A stretch of 64,000 nt of DNA from Chitinophagaceae bacterium LGM1. GTDB taxonomy: Bacteria > Bacteroidota > Bacteroidia > Chitinophagales > Chitinophagaceae. The translations under genes were made by a program, and so were the position numbers. Below, piece after piece: positions 36,614 through 46,931 of the stretch. Each line of letters starts with the position of its first letter. Position 1 is the first letter of the stretch. Under the pieces are notes generated by a model, which was given only the letters and a program-made list of their open reading frames with translations, was not told the DNA's origin and searched no databases. The DNA lies in assembly GCA_018604165.1 (NCBI GenBank), contig CP075895.1, positions 2,537,001 to 2,601,000 on the forward strand. Direction: 5' to 3'.

Positions 36614-37786
36614 ATGGCAAAATTCTTTTTGAGGAAAAAGGCAGGCGACCGTGTCATAAACGGCCACCCGTGGATATTCGGCAATGAACTGGGCGACAGC
36701 GAGGGGACTTTTGAACCCGGCGACATGGTTGAGGTGTACTCTTACAACGGCTCTTTTGTAGGCAAAGGTTATGTAAACCCTGCATCGCAAATACGCATAC
36801 GCCTTGTAACAAGGGTGAAAGATGAAGTAATAGACGAAAGTTTTTTTCGTAACCGTATTGCCGAGGCATGGGCATACCGCCAAAGCATAGGCTATGTAGA
36901 AAACTGCCGCCTCATTTTCGGCGAGGCCGACCAGTTGCCTGCATTGATTATTGATAAATTCAACGACTACTTCGTTATCCAAACCCTTGCATTGGGTATA
37001 GATATATGGAAGCAAGCCATTGTAAAAGCGCTGGAATCTATCTTCAAACCGAAAGGCATCTATGAAAGAAACGATGTACCGGTGCGCGAACTGGAAGGAA
37101 TGGCACAACAAAAAGGCTTTTTGTCAGCCCCTTTCGATACGAATATTATCATCAATGAAAACGGCCTGAAGTTTCATGTAGATATTGAAAACGGGCAAAA
37201 AACAGGCTATTTCCTCGACCAGCAAGACAATCGCCGCGCCATACAGCATATTGTAAAAGGGGCAGATGTACTGGAAGCATTTTGTTATACAGGCACTTTT
37301 TCGCTACACGCTGCACATTACGGGGCAAAGTCGGTATTGGGATTAGATATTTCTGAAAATGCGGTGAATACAGCCCGCCGAAATGCCGAACTGAACGGGC
37401 ATCAGGGTATTTGCAAGTTTGAGGCCGTAAACGCATTTGACGTACTGAAACAATGGGTAAAAGACGGTAAGCGTTATGATGTGGTAATGCTTGACCCGCC
37501 TGCTTTTACAAAAAGCAGGGAAAATATACAGAAAGCCATCACAGGGTACAAAGAAATAAACCTGCGTGGCATGAAGCTGACTAAACCCGGGGGCTTTTTG
37601 GTAACCGCATCCTGCACCAACCTGGTACCACCCGACTTGTTTTTGAAAACCATAGACATGGCAGCCAAAGATGCCAGAAGAAAAATAAGGCAAGTAACAT
37701 GGCAAACACAGGCATCAGACCACCCTATACTGTGGCATGTGCCTACTACACAATACCTGAAGTTTTTGATAGTGCAGGTACTATAA
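36614..37786 (+). CDS. rlmI: Class I SAM-dependent rRNA methyltransferase (RlmI/RlmK-like)
   Basis: A methyltransferase of about 390 residues that most resembles RlmI, which makes m5C1962 in 23S rRNA. The chosen ATG (MAKFFLRKKAGDRVINGHPW) begins an N-terminal PUA domain with HPWIFGNEL. A middle domain (NPASQIRIRLVTR ... NYFVIQ-like) leads to KTGYFLDQQDNRRAI and the SAM-binding DVLEAFCYTGTFSLHAA. Motif IV is VMLDPPAFTKSR, and the catalytic cysteine lies in TASCTNLV. All are as in the RlmI family. The exact target base is inferred. Confidence 0.92.
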   Translation: MAKFFLRKKAGDRVINGHPWIFGNELGDSEGTFEPGDMVEVYSYNGSFVGKGYVNPASQIRIRLVTRVKDEVIDESFFRNRIAEAWAYRQSIGYVENCRLIFGEADQLPALIIDKFNDYFVIQTLALGIDIWKQAIVKALESIFKPKGIYERNDVPVRELEGMAQQKGFLSAPFDTNIIINENGLKFHVDIENGQKTGYFLDQQDNRRAIQHIVKGADVLEAFCYTGTFSLHAAHYGAKSVLGLDISENAVNTARRNAELNGHQGICKFEAVNAFDVLKQWVKDGKRYDVVMLDPPAFTKSRENIQKAITGYKEINLRGMKLTKPGGFLVTASCTNLVPPDLFLKTIDMAAKDARRKIRQVTWQTQASDHPILWHVPTTQYLKFLIVQVL

Positions 37787-37811
37787 CAAGCAATAGAACC
37801 TGATAAAAATA

Positions 37812-37839
37812 ATTAAGGCTGCCAATTGGCAGCCTTAAT
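37812..37839. terminator. Bidirectional terminator after rlmI
   Basis: A perfect palindrome with arms ATTAAGGCTGCCA and TGGCAGCCTTAAT, between converging genes. Confidence 0.85.
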
Positions 37840-37864
37840 CGTATATACTTACTAAATGTATTAA

Positions 37865-38404
37865 TTACAGTTGATTGTAAATCTGTGCATCTGCACTGCG
37901 TGCGATACCGAAATACTGGAATGATTTCTTGCGGAAACCTTTCTTGTAATACGCATCTGTATTGCCTTCTTCAGGTACAGTTACCCAATCGTGGTTTTTT
38001 GGAACATACCAACGATATACAGCTACTGTGTTAGCACCACGGCCAATCAGCGCATAGAATTGCAGATGTTTGTTGGTGTAACCCATTTTAATCATCTGGT
38101 CGTCGCTGAATTCATCTTCAGATGTACTAACATAATCTTTAGTATCAGGATTGTACCAGCTATTCACAGCCACACGGCCGGGGCCAGGGTTGCGGTAGGC
38201 AGAAAACATTAAAGTTTTATCTTTCCAATTCCAGTTGAGCATCTGGCCGTCCTGATATTCTCCCTCTGCAACTGTTACGTAATTCTGGTCGTTTGGATTG
38301 TACCAACGGAACACCCTAACCAGTTCATCGTTTTGAGCAAAAACAGTATTTGTCGCAAAAACCGATGCCAACACAGTTGTAATGAGGATGAAGGTTTTTT
38401 TCAT
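37865..38404 (-). CDS. Secreted protein with three RWYNP/YVTV repeats
   Basis: A 179-residue secreted protein (signal MKKTFILITTVLASVFATNTVFAQ). The mature part is three repeats of about 45 residues beginning with an aromatic-Trp-Tyr core: VFRWYNPNDQNYVTVAEGE, VNSWYNPDTKDYVSTSEDE and VYRWYVPKNHDWVTVPEEG, each followed by a segment ending in FYA/QYFG-like strands. This resembles the DUF5648-type repeats of extracellular lectin-like beta-propellers but I cannot confirm it. On the minus strand TTG and TATTTTG with about 21-bp spacing, near 38440-38470, may be its promoter. Confidence 0.8.
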   Translation of the reverse strand: MKKTFILITTVLASVFATNTVFAQNDELVRVFRWYNPNDQNYVTVAEGEYQDGQMLNWNWKDKTLMFSAYRNPGPGRVAVNSWYNPDTKDYVSTSEDEFSDDQMIKMGYTNKHLQFYALIGRGANTVAVYRWYVPKNHDWVTVPEEGNTDAYYKKGFRKKSFQYFGIARSADAQIYNQL

Positions 38405-38485
38405 AATTAATCGCTTTTTTTCTTAATCGTTTCCCAAAATACATAAAAATTTTCTTGCCTTGCAAGAGGTTAGCGCAAATTTTTT

Positions 38486-38644
38486 TTAACCCCGAGTAAT
38501 TACGCCCTCTTGTCCTTGTTCAAATGAGGCTTTTGGCGTAGCTTTGGTGCCCTTTGAGTGCCAGCCTGTCAGTCGGTAAAAACTGCACGGGTTTTGATAC
38601 TTGATAGGCTTAACACCGAGTGGCTCGCAGAGATATTTCGGCAT
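38486..38644 (-). CDS. Possible small ORF of 52 codons in the secA leader region
   Basis: A 52-codon frame opening with ATG at 38644 and ending at 38486, in the 271-bp gap between the repeat-protein gene and secA. The predicted peptide ([16 protein letters not shown] at the start, EGVITRG at the end) is hydrophilic without signal or motif. No ribosome-binding site is visible. It could be chance; it is listed only because it fills most of the gap. Confidence 0.15.
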   Translation of the reverse strand: MPKYLCEPLGVKPIKYQNPCSFYRLTGWHSKGTKATPKASFEQGQEGVITRG

Positions 38645-38675
38645 TTTATATATAAGTAATAGAACAAAAACAACA

Positions 38676-41600
38676 ATGATAGGTTTCCTTTCCAAACTGT
38701 TTGGCGGCAGCAAATCTGATAAAGACGTAAAACGCTTACAACCCATTGTAGCCGACATCAACAGGATATATAACGAACTGCAATCCCTGACACACGACCA
38801 GCTTCGTAATAAAACCAATGAATTTCGCCAACAGATACGCGAATACCTGGCTGATGTTGATGCCGAAATAACCAAACAAAAAGCAGCAGGGGATGAATAC
38901 CCAGAAACAGACCTGCACGCACGTGAGGCTATTTATAATGAAGTAGATAAGCTCATCAAAAAGCGCGACCAACAGATAGAGGAAATACTGGAAAAAATAT
39001 TACCCGAAGCCTTTGCAGTAGTAAAAGAAGCATCGAGAAGGCTGAAGGAAAACCCTGTGATAGTTTCTACCGCTACCGCATTGGATAAAGAACTGGCACT
39101 TGAAAAAGATTATATACGCATAGAGGGCGAGCAGTGCCACTTCAGCAATACATGGCAGGCGGCAGGCAATACCGTAACATGGAATATGGTACACTATGAT
39201 GTACAGTTGATAGGCGGTATAACCCTGCACGAAGGTAAGATAGCAGAAATGGCTACGGGTGAGGGTAAAACCCTTGTATCTACCCTACCCGCTTATCTCA
39301 ACGCCCTTGCAGCAGATGGCGTACACATTGTAACGGTGAACGACTACCTGGCACGCCGCGACCAGGAATGGAACGGGCCTTTGTTTGAATTTTTAGGACT
39401 GACGGTAGATTGCATAGACAAACACCAACCCAACTCTCCCATGCGCCACAAAGCATACAGGGCAGATATCACCTATGGTACGAACAACGAATTCGGCTTC
39501 GACTACCTAAGGGATAATATGGTGCACCAACCGGAAGAGAAAGTGCAGCGCAAGCACCACTATGCCATGGTGGATGAGGTGGATAGCGTACTTGTGGATG
39601 ATGCGCGTACACCACTTATTATATCTGGCCCAGTACCAAAAGGCGATGAACAACAGTTTCACCAGCTGAAACCACGTATTGAAAGGCTGATAGAGGCGCA
39701 AAAGCGTGTGGTAAACAGCACCCTGACAGAAGCTAAAAGACTTATAAACGAAGGCAAAACAGATAAAGATAATGGCGGGCTGCAATTGTACCGTGCTTTC
39801 AGAGGTTTGCCGAAGAATACTGCCCTCATAAAATTTTTGAGTGAAGAAGGTAATAAACAGATACTGCAAAAAGCGGAGAACCACTACATAGGCGAACAAA
39901 AACGCCATATGCCGATAGTGGATGCGGAACTGTACTTCAGCATAGACGAAAAAAATAACAGTGTCGACCTGACGGAAAAAGGTATTGCGCTCGTCACACA
40001 ATCGGGCGAAGACCCCAACTTCTTTGTACTGCCCGATATTGCTACGGGTTTGAGTGCTATTGACAACGACAATATTACGCCCGAAGAAAAAGCCCAACGC
40101 AAAGACACACTGCTACAGGAATATGCTGTAAAAGCAGACCGCATACACTCTTTGCAACAATTACTGAAAGCATATACCCTGTTTGACAAAGACGTGGAAT
40201 ATGTGGTGATGGATGGCAAAGTGAAAATAGTTGATGAGCAGACAGGCCGTATACTGGATGGCCGCCGCTATAGCGATGGACTGCACCAAGCAATTGAGGC
40301 AAAAGAAAATGTAGAGGTAGAAGCTGCCACGCAAACATTCGCTACCATCACATTGCAAAACTTCTTCCGCATGTACCACAAACTGGCGGGTATGACGGGT
40401 ACTGCAGAAACGGAAGCAGGTGAACTATGGGAAATCTATAAGCTGGATGTGGTAGCTATACCAACCAATATGCCTATATCGCGCAAGGACCAGCAAGACC
40501 TTGTATATAAAACCAAGCGCGAAAAATATAAAGCTGTAATAGACGAGATAGAAGCATTGCGTGGCGTAGGCCGCCCTGTGCTGGTAGGTACTACATCTGT
40601 AGAAGTGTCAGAATTGCTGGGGCGTATGCTGCAACAAAAGAAGATACCGCACAACGTACTGAATGCCAAGCAACACAGTAAAGAAGCACAAATAGTAGCC
40701 GAAGCAGGTTTAGCCAGTGCTGTAACCATAGCCACCAACATGGCAGGCCGTGGTACGGACATCAAGCTGGGGCCTGGCGTTAAAGAAGCAGGTGGGCTTG
40801 CCATTATAGGCACAGAACGCCACGAGAGCCGCCGTGTTGACCGCCAGTTGCGCGGACGTGCAGGCCGTCAGGGTGACCCTGGTACATCTCAATTCTTTGT
40901 TTCGCTTGAAGATGACTTGATGCGCCTGTTCGGTTCAGAACGCATTGCATCGTTGATGGACAAGATGGGACATAAAGATGGTGAAGTGCTGCAACACAGC
41001 ATGATAACCAAGTCTATAGAGCGCGCACAAAAGAAAGTAGAAGAAAACAACTTTGGCATACGTAAACGCCTGCTGGAGTATGACGATGTGATGAACTCTC
41101 AGCGCGACGTTATATACAAACGCCGTAACCACGCCCTGTTTGGCGACCGCCTTGCCATAGACATAGACAATGCGATGTATGATGTCTGCAATGATACAGC
41201 CACCAAGTTTGAAGACAGCAGGGATTTTGAAGCCTTCAAGCTGGATGTGATGATGCACCTTGCTATGGAGCCACACGATATTACAGCCGAGGAGTTTGCC
41301 AAAGCAGACCTTACTACCATCGGCGATAAACTATATCATCAGGCAAAGGAGTTTTATAGCCGTAAGACAGCAACCATCAGCGAGAACATACTGCCTGCAC
41401 TGACACAAATACTAAATGATAACGGCGACCGTGTAGAAAACATCGTAATACCGTTTACAGATGGTATACGTGGCATACAGGTATATGCTAACCTGAAAGA
41501 AGCAGTAGGCAGCAACGGACGTAGCGTGATGCAGACATTGGAGAAAAACATGACGCTGGCACTGATAGACGATGCATGGAAAGACCACTTGCGTGCTATG

Positions 41601-41996
41601 GACGACCTGCGCAATTCGGTACAAATGGCATCGTACGAGCAGAAAGACCCGCTATTGATATATAAGTTTGAAGCGTTCAACCTGTTTAAGCAGATGATGC
41701 TGGAAACGAACAAAAACATCGTTTCCTTCCTGCTGCGTGCCGGCATACCTATGGAAGAAACACCACCACAAGCTGCCCGCAATATGCCACAACAAACAGA
41801 TATGAGCCAGTACCAGATGAACAAAGATGAGATAGACGATGCAGGGCAAGACTACGGTGCAGACGAGCGCGATGTGTATAACGAAACAGCCGTAAAGCGT
41901 ACACCTGTGCAGGCTGGGCCTAAAATAGGACGCAACGACCCCTGCCCTTGCGGTAGTGGTAAGAAATATAAAAGCTGTCATGGTAAGGGGCTGTAA
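38676..41996 (+). CDS. secA: Preprotein translocase ATPase SecA
   Basis: SecA, the cytoplasmic motor that pushes unfolded preproteins through SecYEG. About 1106 residues from the ATG at 38676 ([17 protein letters not shown]); an upstream in-frame stretch is not used. Nucleotide-binding fold 1 has Walker [13 protein letters not shown] and the DEVDSVLVD box; fold 2 has [13 protein letters not shown] and [10 protein letters not shown]. There is an insert in the preprotein-crosslinking region and between folds, as in Bacteroidota SecA proteins longer than 1000 residues. The helical scaffold ([16 protein letters not shown]) is present. The C-terminus ends in the SEC-C zinc motif [14 protein letters not shown]. 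Confidence 0.97.
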   Translation: MIGFLSKLFGGSKSDKDVKRLQPIVADINRIYNELQSLTHDQLRNKTNEFRQQIREYLADVDAEITKQKAAGDEYPETDLHAREAIYNEVDKLIKKRDQQIEEILEKILPEAFAVVKEASRRLKENPVIVSTATALDKELALEKDYIRIEGEQCHFSNTWQAAGNTVTWNMVHYDVQLIGGITLHEGKIAEMATGEGKTLVSTLPAYLNALAADGVHIVTVNDYLARRDQEWNGPLFEFLGLTVDCIDKHQPNSPMRHKAYRADITYGTNNEFGFDYLRDNMVHQPEEKVQRKHHYAMVDEVDSVLVDDARTPLIISGPVPKGDEQQFHQLKPRIERLIEAQKRVVNSTLTEAKRLINEGKTDKDNGGLQLYRAFRGLPKNTALIKFLSEEGNKQILQKAENHYIGEQKRHMPIVDAELYFSIDEKNNSVDLTEKGIALVTQSGEDPNFFVLPDIATGLSAIDNDNITPEEKAQRKDTLLQEYAVKADRIHSLQQLLKAYTLFDKDVEYVVMDGKVKIVDEQTGRILDGRRYSDGLHQAIEAKENVEVEAATQTFATITLQNFFRMYHKLAGMTGTAETEAGELWEIYKLDVVAIPTNMPISRKDQQDLVYKTKREKYKAVIDEIEALRGVGRPVLVGTTSVEVSELLGRMLQQKKIPHNVLNAKQHSKEAQIVAEAGLASAVTIATNMAGRGTDIKLGPGVKEAGGLAIIGTERHESRRVDRQLRGRAGRQGDPGTSQFFVSLEDDLMRLFGSERIASLMDKMGHKDGEVLQHSMITKSIERAQKKVEENNFGIRKRLLEYDDVMNSQRDVIYKRRNHALFGDRLAIDIDNAMYDVCNDTATKFEDSRDFEAFKLDVMMHLAMEPHDITAEEFAKADLTTIGDKLYHQAKEFYSRKTATISENILPALTQILNDNGDRVENIVIPFTDGIRGIQVYANLKEAVGSNGRSVMQTLEKNMTLALIDDAWKDHLRAMDDLRNSVQMASYEQKDPLLIYKFEAFNLFKQMMLETNKNIVSFLLRAGIPMEETPPQAARNMPQQTDMSQYQMNKDEIDDAGQDYGADERDVYNETAVKRTPVQAGPKIGRNDPCPCGSGKKYKSCHGKGL

Positions 41997-42061
41997 ACCC
42001 GCTTACATGACGATTGGGGATATGTGAATTTTTTGTTTTTTAATTATTGCTCTCGAGTTTA

Positions 42062-42069
42062 TACTTTTG
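42062..42069 (+). promoter_or_regulatory. Candidate -7 promoter element of the DUF6580 gene
   Basis: TACTTTTG matches TAnnTTTG and ends 7 bp before the ATG. A TTG at 42047-42049 is too close to be a standard -33. Confidence 0.4.
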
Positions 42070-42076
42070 ACCTGAT

Positions 42077-42625
42077 ATGAAGAATAACTATAGTACTATT
42101 TTAATAGCGGCTGCTTTGATAATCATCACTGCCGTATTGCGCATTTTTTCTGCCGAAATGTTTATACCCAACGTAACCCCTGTTGCAGCAGTTGGTTTGT
42201 TTGGCGGCGCGGTGATTGCAGACAAAAGGTTGGCTTATCTGCTGCCTTTGCTTGCCATGTTTATTGCAGATGTTTATTTCACAGTGTTTACGAGTGTAAA
42301 AGGCTTCTATGGCTTTGAGCAAACTATAGTATATGCTGCTATGGCATTGGTTACATTCATTGGCACTAAAATGGGCAAAGTAAGTGGTGCAAAAGTGATT
42401 GGCTATTCATTGGTTGCATCTTTCCTGTTTTTTGTAGTATCTAATTTCGGCTACTTCTTAGCAGGGTGGAATGGCTATAGCTTTGCAGGCTTAACAAAAA
42501 CCTATATTGATGCTATACCTTTCTACAAAAACAGTGTTGTTACAGACCTTGTGGGTAGCGTTGCACTATTTGGATTGTACTTTGCAGGTAAGAAAGTATT
42601 TGCACCGCAAACGCAAAATGCATAA
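42077..42625 (+). CDS. DUF6580 family membrane protein
   Basis: A 182-residue integral membrane protein with five or six helices. The opening (ILIAAALIIITAVLRIF, then NVTPVAAVGLFGGAVIADKRLAYLLPLLAMFIADVY) is the recognisable pattern of the DUF6580 family, similar to the energy-coupling S-component type fold of vitamin transporters (inference). A -7 element abuts the start codon. A strong terminator follows, so it is monocistronic. Function unknown. Confidence 0.82.
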   Translation: MKNNYSTILIAAALIIITAVLRIFSAEMFIPNVTPVAAVGLFGGAVIADKRLAYLLPLLAMFIADVYFTVFTSVKGFYGFEQTIVYAAMALVTFIGTKMGKVSGAKVIGYSLVASFLFFVVSNFGYFLAGWNGYSFAGLTKTYIDAIPFYKNSVVTDLVGSVALFGLYFAGKKVFAPQTQNA

Positions 42626-42646
42626 TCCTTCCTAATACAATATTTT

Positions 42647-42672
42647 AAACATCCCGCCTCGGCGGGATGTTT
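42647..42672 (+). terminator. Terminator of the DUF6580 gene
   Basis: A 12-bp stem AACATCCCGCC / GGCGGGATGTT with a very small loop, followed by TTTTGTTTT. Confidence 0.9.
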
Positions 42673-42705
42673 TGTTTTACTGCATATTCCAAAGACCTTT
42701 GCAAC

Positions 42706-43098
42706 ATGGTACTGCATTCTTTATATATAGACACAACCACAAATAAAGGACGTGGTGTTTTTACGCTTGAGGCCATTGAAGCCGATACGATAATAGAAGC
42801 ATCGCCTGTAATAATAATGAGTGCAGAAGAAAGAGTGTTGCTTGACAAAACCCTGCTACACGATTATATCTTTGAATGGAATCCTGAAGAAAACCCGAAT
42901 CAATGCTGCATGGCACAGGGCTATATATCGGTGTACAACCATTCTTATGCATCTAACTGCGAATATTTTATGCAGTATGAAGACAAAACCATCATCATAA
43001 AAACAGTACGCGATATAGCAGCGGGTGAAGAATTGACCATCAACTACAACGGCGATTGGAATGATGAAAAGCCCGTATGGTTTGATGTAAAAGAGTAA
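42706..43098 (+). CDS. Small SET-domain protein
   Basis: A 130-residue protein that is essentially only a SET domain, the fold of protein lysine methyltransferases. The start at 42706 (MVLHSLYID) is favoured by the motif [18 protein letters not shown] (the SET-N motif). The catalytic core shows [11 protein letters not shown] (equivalent to the N-H-S motif) and [11 protein letters not shown] (E-L-x-x-x-Y). It would transfer methyl groups from SAM to a lysine of a protein substrate, but no histone-like target is implied. The neighbour, phhB, starts 23 bp later and may be cotranscribed. Confidence 0.88.
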   Translation: MVLHSLYIDTTTNKGRGVFTLEAIEADTIIEASPVIIMSAEERVLLDKTLLHDYIFEWNPEENPNQCCMAQGYISVYNHSYASNCEYFMQYEDKTIIIKTVRDIAAGEELTINYNGDWNDEKPVWFDVKE

Positions 43099-43121
43099 CT
43101 TTAACAGAAACACCAACAAAC

Positions 43122-43352
43122 ATGTGGCAGGAAGAAAACAACGCGCTCTACAGACGTTTCCAGTTCAAAGATTTTTCTGAGGCATTTGCTTTTATGACGC
43201 GTGTGGCGATACTGGCTGAAAAGCACAATCACCACCCACGCTGGACGAATGTATGGAACACAGTAGAAGTATGGCTGAACACACACGATGCAGGCAATAT
43301 TGTTACTGACAAAGACCGTGCATTGGCTAAAGATATTGACGCACTACTCTAA
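43122..43352 (+). CDS. phhB: 4a-hydroxytetrahydrobiopterin (pterin-4a-carbinolamine) dehydratase
   Basis: A 76-residue protein of the PCD/DCoH family, which dehydrates pterin-4a-carbinolamine and so recycles the cofactor of aromatic amino acid hydroxylases. The signature [22 protein letters not shown] (catalytic histidines plus W) is complete. It is shorter than animal DCoH but normal for bacteria. It is convergent with the M14 peptidase gene, overlapping 9 bp at the tails. No phenylalanine hydroxylase gene is nearby. Confidence 0.92.
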   Translation: MWQEENNALYRRFQFKDFSEAFAFMTRVAILAEKHNHHPRWTNVWNTVEVWLNTHDAGNIVTDKDRALAKDIDALL

Positions 43353-45074
43353 CCTGAAAACAGGATAGCGCATGTGTACAGGCTCGTAGTAGGGAGAATG
43401 TTTGTACACAAAATCCAATTGCGCTTCGCCATCTGCTGCAAACTTGGCATCGCTTGCTTTCTTCTCTTCCAGTTTTTTGCGTAATGCCGCATCCTTAGAG
43501 AGTATCTTTGCCGCTTCATCTTCAAACACATAATCGCTATAGCCTTCTTTTTGTTGCAGCATGGCATCGAAGAAACCCCAAGCAAAATATGCATCAGGTG
43601 CTGTAGGCTCTAACACTTCTGTAATAAACCTTTTGGCGGCTTGGTTAGTGGGTATGATATAGTCGCCCTTGAATAGTTTTATGTACCGCTTTTCTTTACG
43701 GGTTTTTACTTTGGTATGCAGGTAATGCCCCTCGTACGGGCGTGGTGTAGTTTCGTAGCTTTCTATGTAATACACTCCTGCATAGATGGTGGTATCTTTA
43801 TCTACACTTGTCATCTCTACATTATTATCACGCAACCTGCTGATGACTTTAGCCCATGCCCCCGATAGCATATATGCTTGCGGTACAGTAACGGCTTGCT
43901 TTGCTTTATAGTCGTTATACAACAGCACCTCTTTGGTGTATAGTTTGCTCCTGTCGTAGTATAATCTTGGTTGTCCTGACACCTCACTTGGTTTATAACC
44001 TGCCTCGTAACCTTTGTAGATGATTTTTGTTTGCTTATTTGTATCGCAAGTCCACTCTACGGGTAGTTGTGTTGCTAAGGCATCTGCTTGTAAGTCAGCA
44101 CGCCTGCTTTGCTGTATATCAGCAGCATTGGCGGCAGCAACTTGTATTATCGTTTTCATCAACTCATAAGTACCATACACGCGTTTGTCAAATGGCTTCA
44201 GCATATGAGTTTCTGTAACAAATGCATAGGTATGGTGCATGGCAGCAAAGCCACTTGCAAAGCGTGGCCCTTCATGAAAAGCTGTCCACCCTTTATCGGG
44301 CGTATCGCCCCAATGATTTACATAAGGCACCAGGTCGTAGCCCTTAGCAGCCATATCCTTATATATCAGTGGTTCAAAATAATTATTCAGGTAATTATCC
44401 ATAGCACCACCCAGTTTGTTATGTTGAGTAGATAGCAGCGTAACGATATGCTGATAATCTGCACCATTGCTTACGTGATTGTCAATCAATACATCAGGCG
44501 ACAGTTTATGAAAAAGGCGTACAAGGCTGCGGGTTTCTTTCGCATCCATCTTAATGAAATCGCGATTCAGGTCGAGGTTTTGTGCATTTCCACGAAAGCC
44601 GTATTCAACAGGACCATTTTGACTTGCCCTGCTGTAGCTACCCCTGTTCAGCATACCACCTATATTAAATACAGGGATTACTGCCAGCACTATATTATCG
44701 GGTACTTTTATTTTTCCAATTGCTGCATCGCGTAGCAACATCATGCTTGCATCAATACCATCTGGCTCGCCGGGGTGTATGCCGTTGTTAATCAAGAGAA
44801 TAATTTTGCCCTCACGCTTCCAGTCTGCAACACTAAACCTACCACCTTTACTGTAGTACACTACCTGCAAAGGGTAGTATGTATCTGTTTCGCCTACGTC
44901 TTTCATACGGATGCTTTCGTAAGTAGCATCCAGCCTTTCGTAGTAATCAATCAACTGTACATAAGTAGCAGATTGTGTACCGTTACTTACTTCAAAAGGT
45001 GTATTAAAAGATTGTGCCCTGCAAATGGTGGTCAGCACCATGCAGGGCACAAGAATTAACCATTTTTTCATCAT
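43344..45074 (-). CDS. M14 family zinc carboxypeptidase
   Basis: A 576-residue secreted peptidase (signal [20 protein letters not shown]). The M14 zinc site starts with HPGEPDG (H-x-x-E) in [18 protein letters not shown], and the third ligand is the histidine in [30 protein letters not shown] includes the substrate-binding arginine/asparagine region. The catalytic Glu may lie in THMLKPF-adjacent FVTETHML. The C-terminal 220 residues are extra and strand-rich. The protein acts outside the cytoplasm on proteins or cell-wall peptides; specificity is not evident. It overlaps phhB at the tail. Confidence 0.88.
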   Translation of the reverse strand: MMKKWLILVPCMVLTTICRAQSFNTPFEVSNGTQSATYVQLIDYYERLDATYESIRMKDVGETDTYYPLQVVYYSKGGRFSVADWKREGKIILLINNGIHPGEPDGIDASMMLLRDAAIGKIKVPDNIVLAVIPVFNIGGMLNRGSYSRASQNGPVEYGFRGNAQNLDLNRDFIKMDAKETRSLVRLFHKLSPDVLIDNHVSNGADYQHIVTLLSTQHNKLGGAMDNYLNNYFEPLIYKDMAAKGYDLVPYVNHWGDTPDKGWTAFHEGPRFASGFAAMHHTYAFVTETHMLKPFDKRVYGTYELMKTIIQVAAANAADIQQSRRADLQADALATQLPVEWTCDTNKQTKIIYKGYEAGYKPSEVSGQPRLYYDRSKLYTKEVLLYNDYKAKQAVTVPQAYMLSGAWAKVISRLRDNNVEMTSVDKDTTIYAGVYYIESYETTPRPYEGHYLHTKVKTRKEKRYIKLFKGDYIIPTNQAAKRFITEVLEPTAPDAYFAWGFFDAMLQQKEGYSDYVFEDEAAKILSKDAALRKKLEEKKASDAKFAADGEAQLDFVYKHSPYYEPVHMRYPVFRLE

Positions 45075-45104
45075 GGTTAAAATTAATAGAATTATACCAA
45101 GTGT

Positions 45105-45929
45105 CTAATAGTAGTTTTTATGCCTTGATTTCCAGCCTTTATACATTCTTTCGCTGTTTTGCGACCTGTTCCACCAACCATTATCGCGCCATGCCCAAGA
45201 GAACGGCATTATAACAAAACCTATCATCAAGGTAGATTTTCCAGTCATAGTAAAATCAGACAGCAGTTTATCATATACGCCACCAAAACCATTGTTCTTG
45301 CTGATGTACGGTATTTTGCTGAAAACATACGTTAAACGTGCCTTCATACAAATACCTGCAAAAATGCCCGTTTCAATTTTAGCATAAGGACTTACGTTAA
45401 ACTGCGCACCAGAACCATCTTCAAAAGAAGTAAAGCTATATGAAGGCAGTACACCTGCACCAAACGTAAAGCAAAAACGCTGATTTTTATTCATAGTAGC
45501 GTCAGCGCCAAACTTAGCATCCAAGCCTATCGGCAGGCCCATTTGTACGGTAACACCAGAAAAATCCCAACCTACAGCCTCACCATACAAACCATCACCG
45601 ATACCTTTCCACAACATGAAGTTGTAGATGTAGTTGACATCTAACGCTAGTGAACTATTGCTGCTCATACGTGATAACGGAAAATAAGTACCTGTTGTAA
45701 TACCATAAGCAACGCTGGTCTTGACATTTCCAGTCCTGTACCGAGCTGTATCGCTGAATGTATTGGGGTCGTATGTTGTAAACTTGCCTCTGTAATCAGC
45801 AGATGTACTTACAAAATTGTACCCAAGCTGATAGCGTGCCAAAAAGCCTGGCAGCCTGAATTGAGCAAACACCGTTGTTGACAACAACACGAATAGCACT
45901 AATAACTTTGAGTTTAGGTTGCGTCTCAT
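45105..45929 (-). CDS. Putative outer-membrane beta-barrel protein
   Basis: A 274-residue protein with a signal peptide (NLNSKLLVLFVLLSTTVFAQ). The rest alternates hydrophobic and polar residues with many aromatic strand ends (YQLGYNFVSTSADYRG, FSGVTVQMGLPIGLD), as in small porin-like barrels of Bacteroidota. No N-terminal plug or peptidoglycan domain is present. It ends a few bases upstream of the M14 gene on the same strand, 30 bp apart, and may be cotranscribed with it. Its exact function is unknown. Confidence 0.75.
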   Translation of the reverse strand: MRRNLNSKLLVLFVLLSTTVFAQFRLPGFLARYQLGYNFVSTSADYRGKFTTYDPNTFSDTARYRTGNVKTSVAYGITTGTYFPLSRMSSNSSLALDVNYIYNFMLWKGIGDGLYGEAVGWDFSGVTVQMGLPIGLDAKFGADATMNKNQRFCFTFGAGVLPSYSFTSFEDGSGAQFNVSPYAKIETGIFAGICMKARLTYVFSKIPYISKNNGFGGVYDKLLSDFTMTGKSTLMIGFVIMPFSWAWRDNGWWNRSQNSERMYKGWKSRHKNYY

Positions 45930-46034
45930 TATTTTGAAAATTTATAACAAAATATTAATTATTCTGCTTTTATGCAAGTAGCCTGTGTTATGGAAACTTG
46001 AATTTAATGCATCTTTAAGCTAAGATTATATTCA

Positions 46035-46586
46035 TTGCTTACCAGTCAATATATATCACTGTCTGACGAGGAATTGCTCAACCGCTACAGAAGCAGCAAT
46101 AACAGTGAGCTATTAGGCATATTATTGCAACGCTACACCATGCTTTTATTAGGAGTAGCAATGAAGTACCTTAAAGACAAAAACACAGCACAAGATGCCG
46201 TGCAACAGGTGTTTTTAAAAGCCATCACCCACCTGCCAACCGAACCGATACAAAACTTTAAAGGCTGGCTGTATATTTTGATGCGCAACCACTGCCTGCA
46301 ATTGCTACGCGATAAGCAGTACATTACAGATGAAACCGCACTGGCATATACCCCACAAACAGAAGATGACAAAGAAGAAAGAATATGGAAAGATGCTACA
46401 TTAGAGAAAATGCAGGCTGCCATAGATGCACTGGAAGAACCGCAACGCCAATGCATCACGTTGTTTTACCTGCAAAAGAAAAGTTACAAACAAATAATAG
46501 CGATAACCCGCTATAGCTTTGAACAAGTAAAAAGCTATATACAAAACGGCAAACGCAACCTGAAAATAATATTAACTAAACAATGA
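46035..46586 (+). CDS. ECF-type RNA polymerase sigma factor
   Basis: A 183-residue sigma-70 family factor of the extracytoplasmic-function class. Region 2 is visible around NSELLGILLQRY and LGVAMKYLKDKNTAQDAVQQVFLKAI; region 4 around ALEEPQRQCITLFYLQKKSYKQIIAI with the helix-turn-helix TRYSFEQVKSYIQNGKR. The frame opens with TTG at 46035 and I see no ATG in a better place, so the start is uncertain. The next gene overlaps by 4 bp and looks like its membrane-bound anti-sigma partner. An unusual TTG start would keep sigma levels low (inference). Confidence 0.88.
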   Translation: MLTSQYISLSDEELLNRYRSSNNSELLGILLQRYTMLLLGVAMKYLKDKNTAQDAVQQVFLKAITHLPTEPIQNFKGWLYILMRNHCLQLLRDKQYITDETALAYTPQTEDDKEERIWKDATLEKMQAAIDALEEPQRQCITLFYLQKKSYKQIIAITRYSFEQVKSYIQNGKRNLKIILTKQ

Positions 46587-46930
46587 GCCTGCATAAAGAC
46601 ATACTGAAACGTAGCGGCGGCAAACTGACCGAAGAGGTGCTGCGTGCCTACTTTGCAGGCGAGCTATTGGCGGCAGAGCAGCACGAAGTAGAACAATGGC
46701 TGGCAGATACAGGTATGGAAGCAGATGCGCTGGAAGGCTTGCAAAACTTAGAAGCCGACGAACTGAATAATATTACCAATAAGCTAAACCATCAATTAGC
46801 GCAACATATACGTAAACAGCCACGCAGGCGCACCAAAGCCATTAAAGACAATTATTGGGCGTGGGTGGCCGTTATAATAATATTGTTGCTGTGTATTGCA
46901 GCTTATATGCTTATACGTCTATCTGCTTAA
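46583..46930 (+). CDS. Anti-sigma-like protein with single C-terminal membrane helix
   Basis: A 115-residue protein that overlaps the sigma gene by 4 bp (ATGA), a translationally coupled arrangement typical of sigma/anti-sigma pairs. The N-terminal 85 residues are acidic and helical (KLTEEVLRAYFAGELLAAEQHEVEQWLA), similar to the zf-HC2/anti-sigma fold in layout but without Cys/His zinc ligands. One membrane helix (about 92-112) is followed by only three residues, so there is no periplasmic sensor domain. The next gene encodes a lipoprotein that may supply sensing. Assignment as anti-sigma is inferred from context. Confidence 0.7.
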   Translation: MSLHKDILKRSGGKLTEEVLRAYFAGELLAAEQHEVEQWLADTGMEADALEGLQNLEADELNNITNKLNHQLAQHIRKQPRRRTKAIKDNYWAWVAVIIILLLCIAAYMLIRLSA

Positions 46931-46931
46931 T

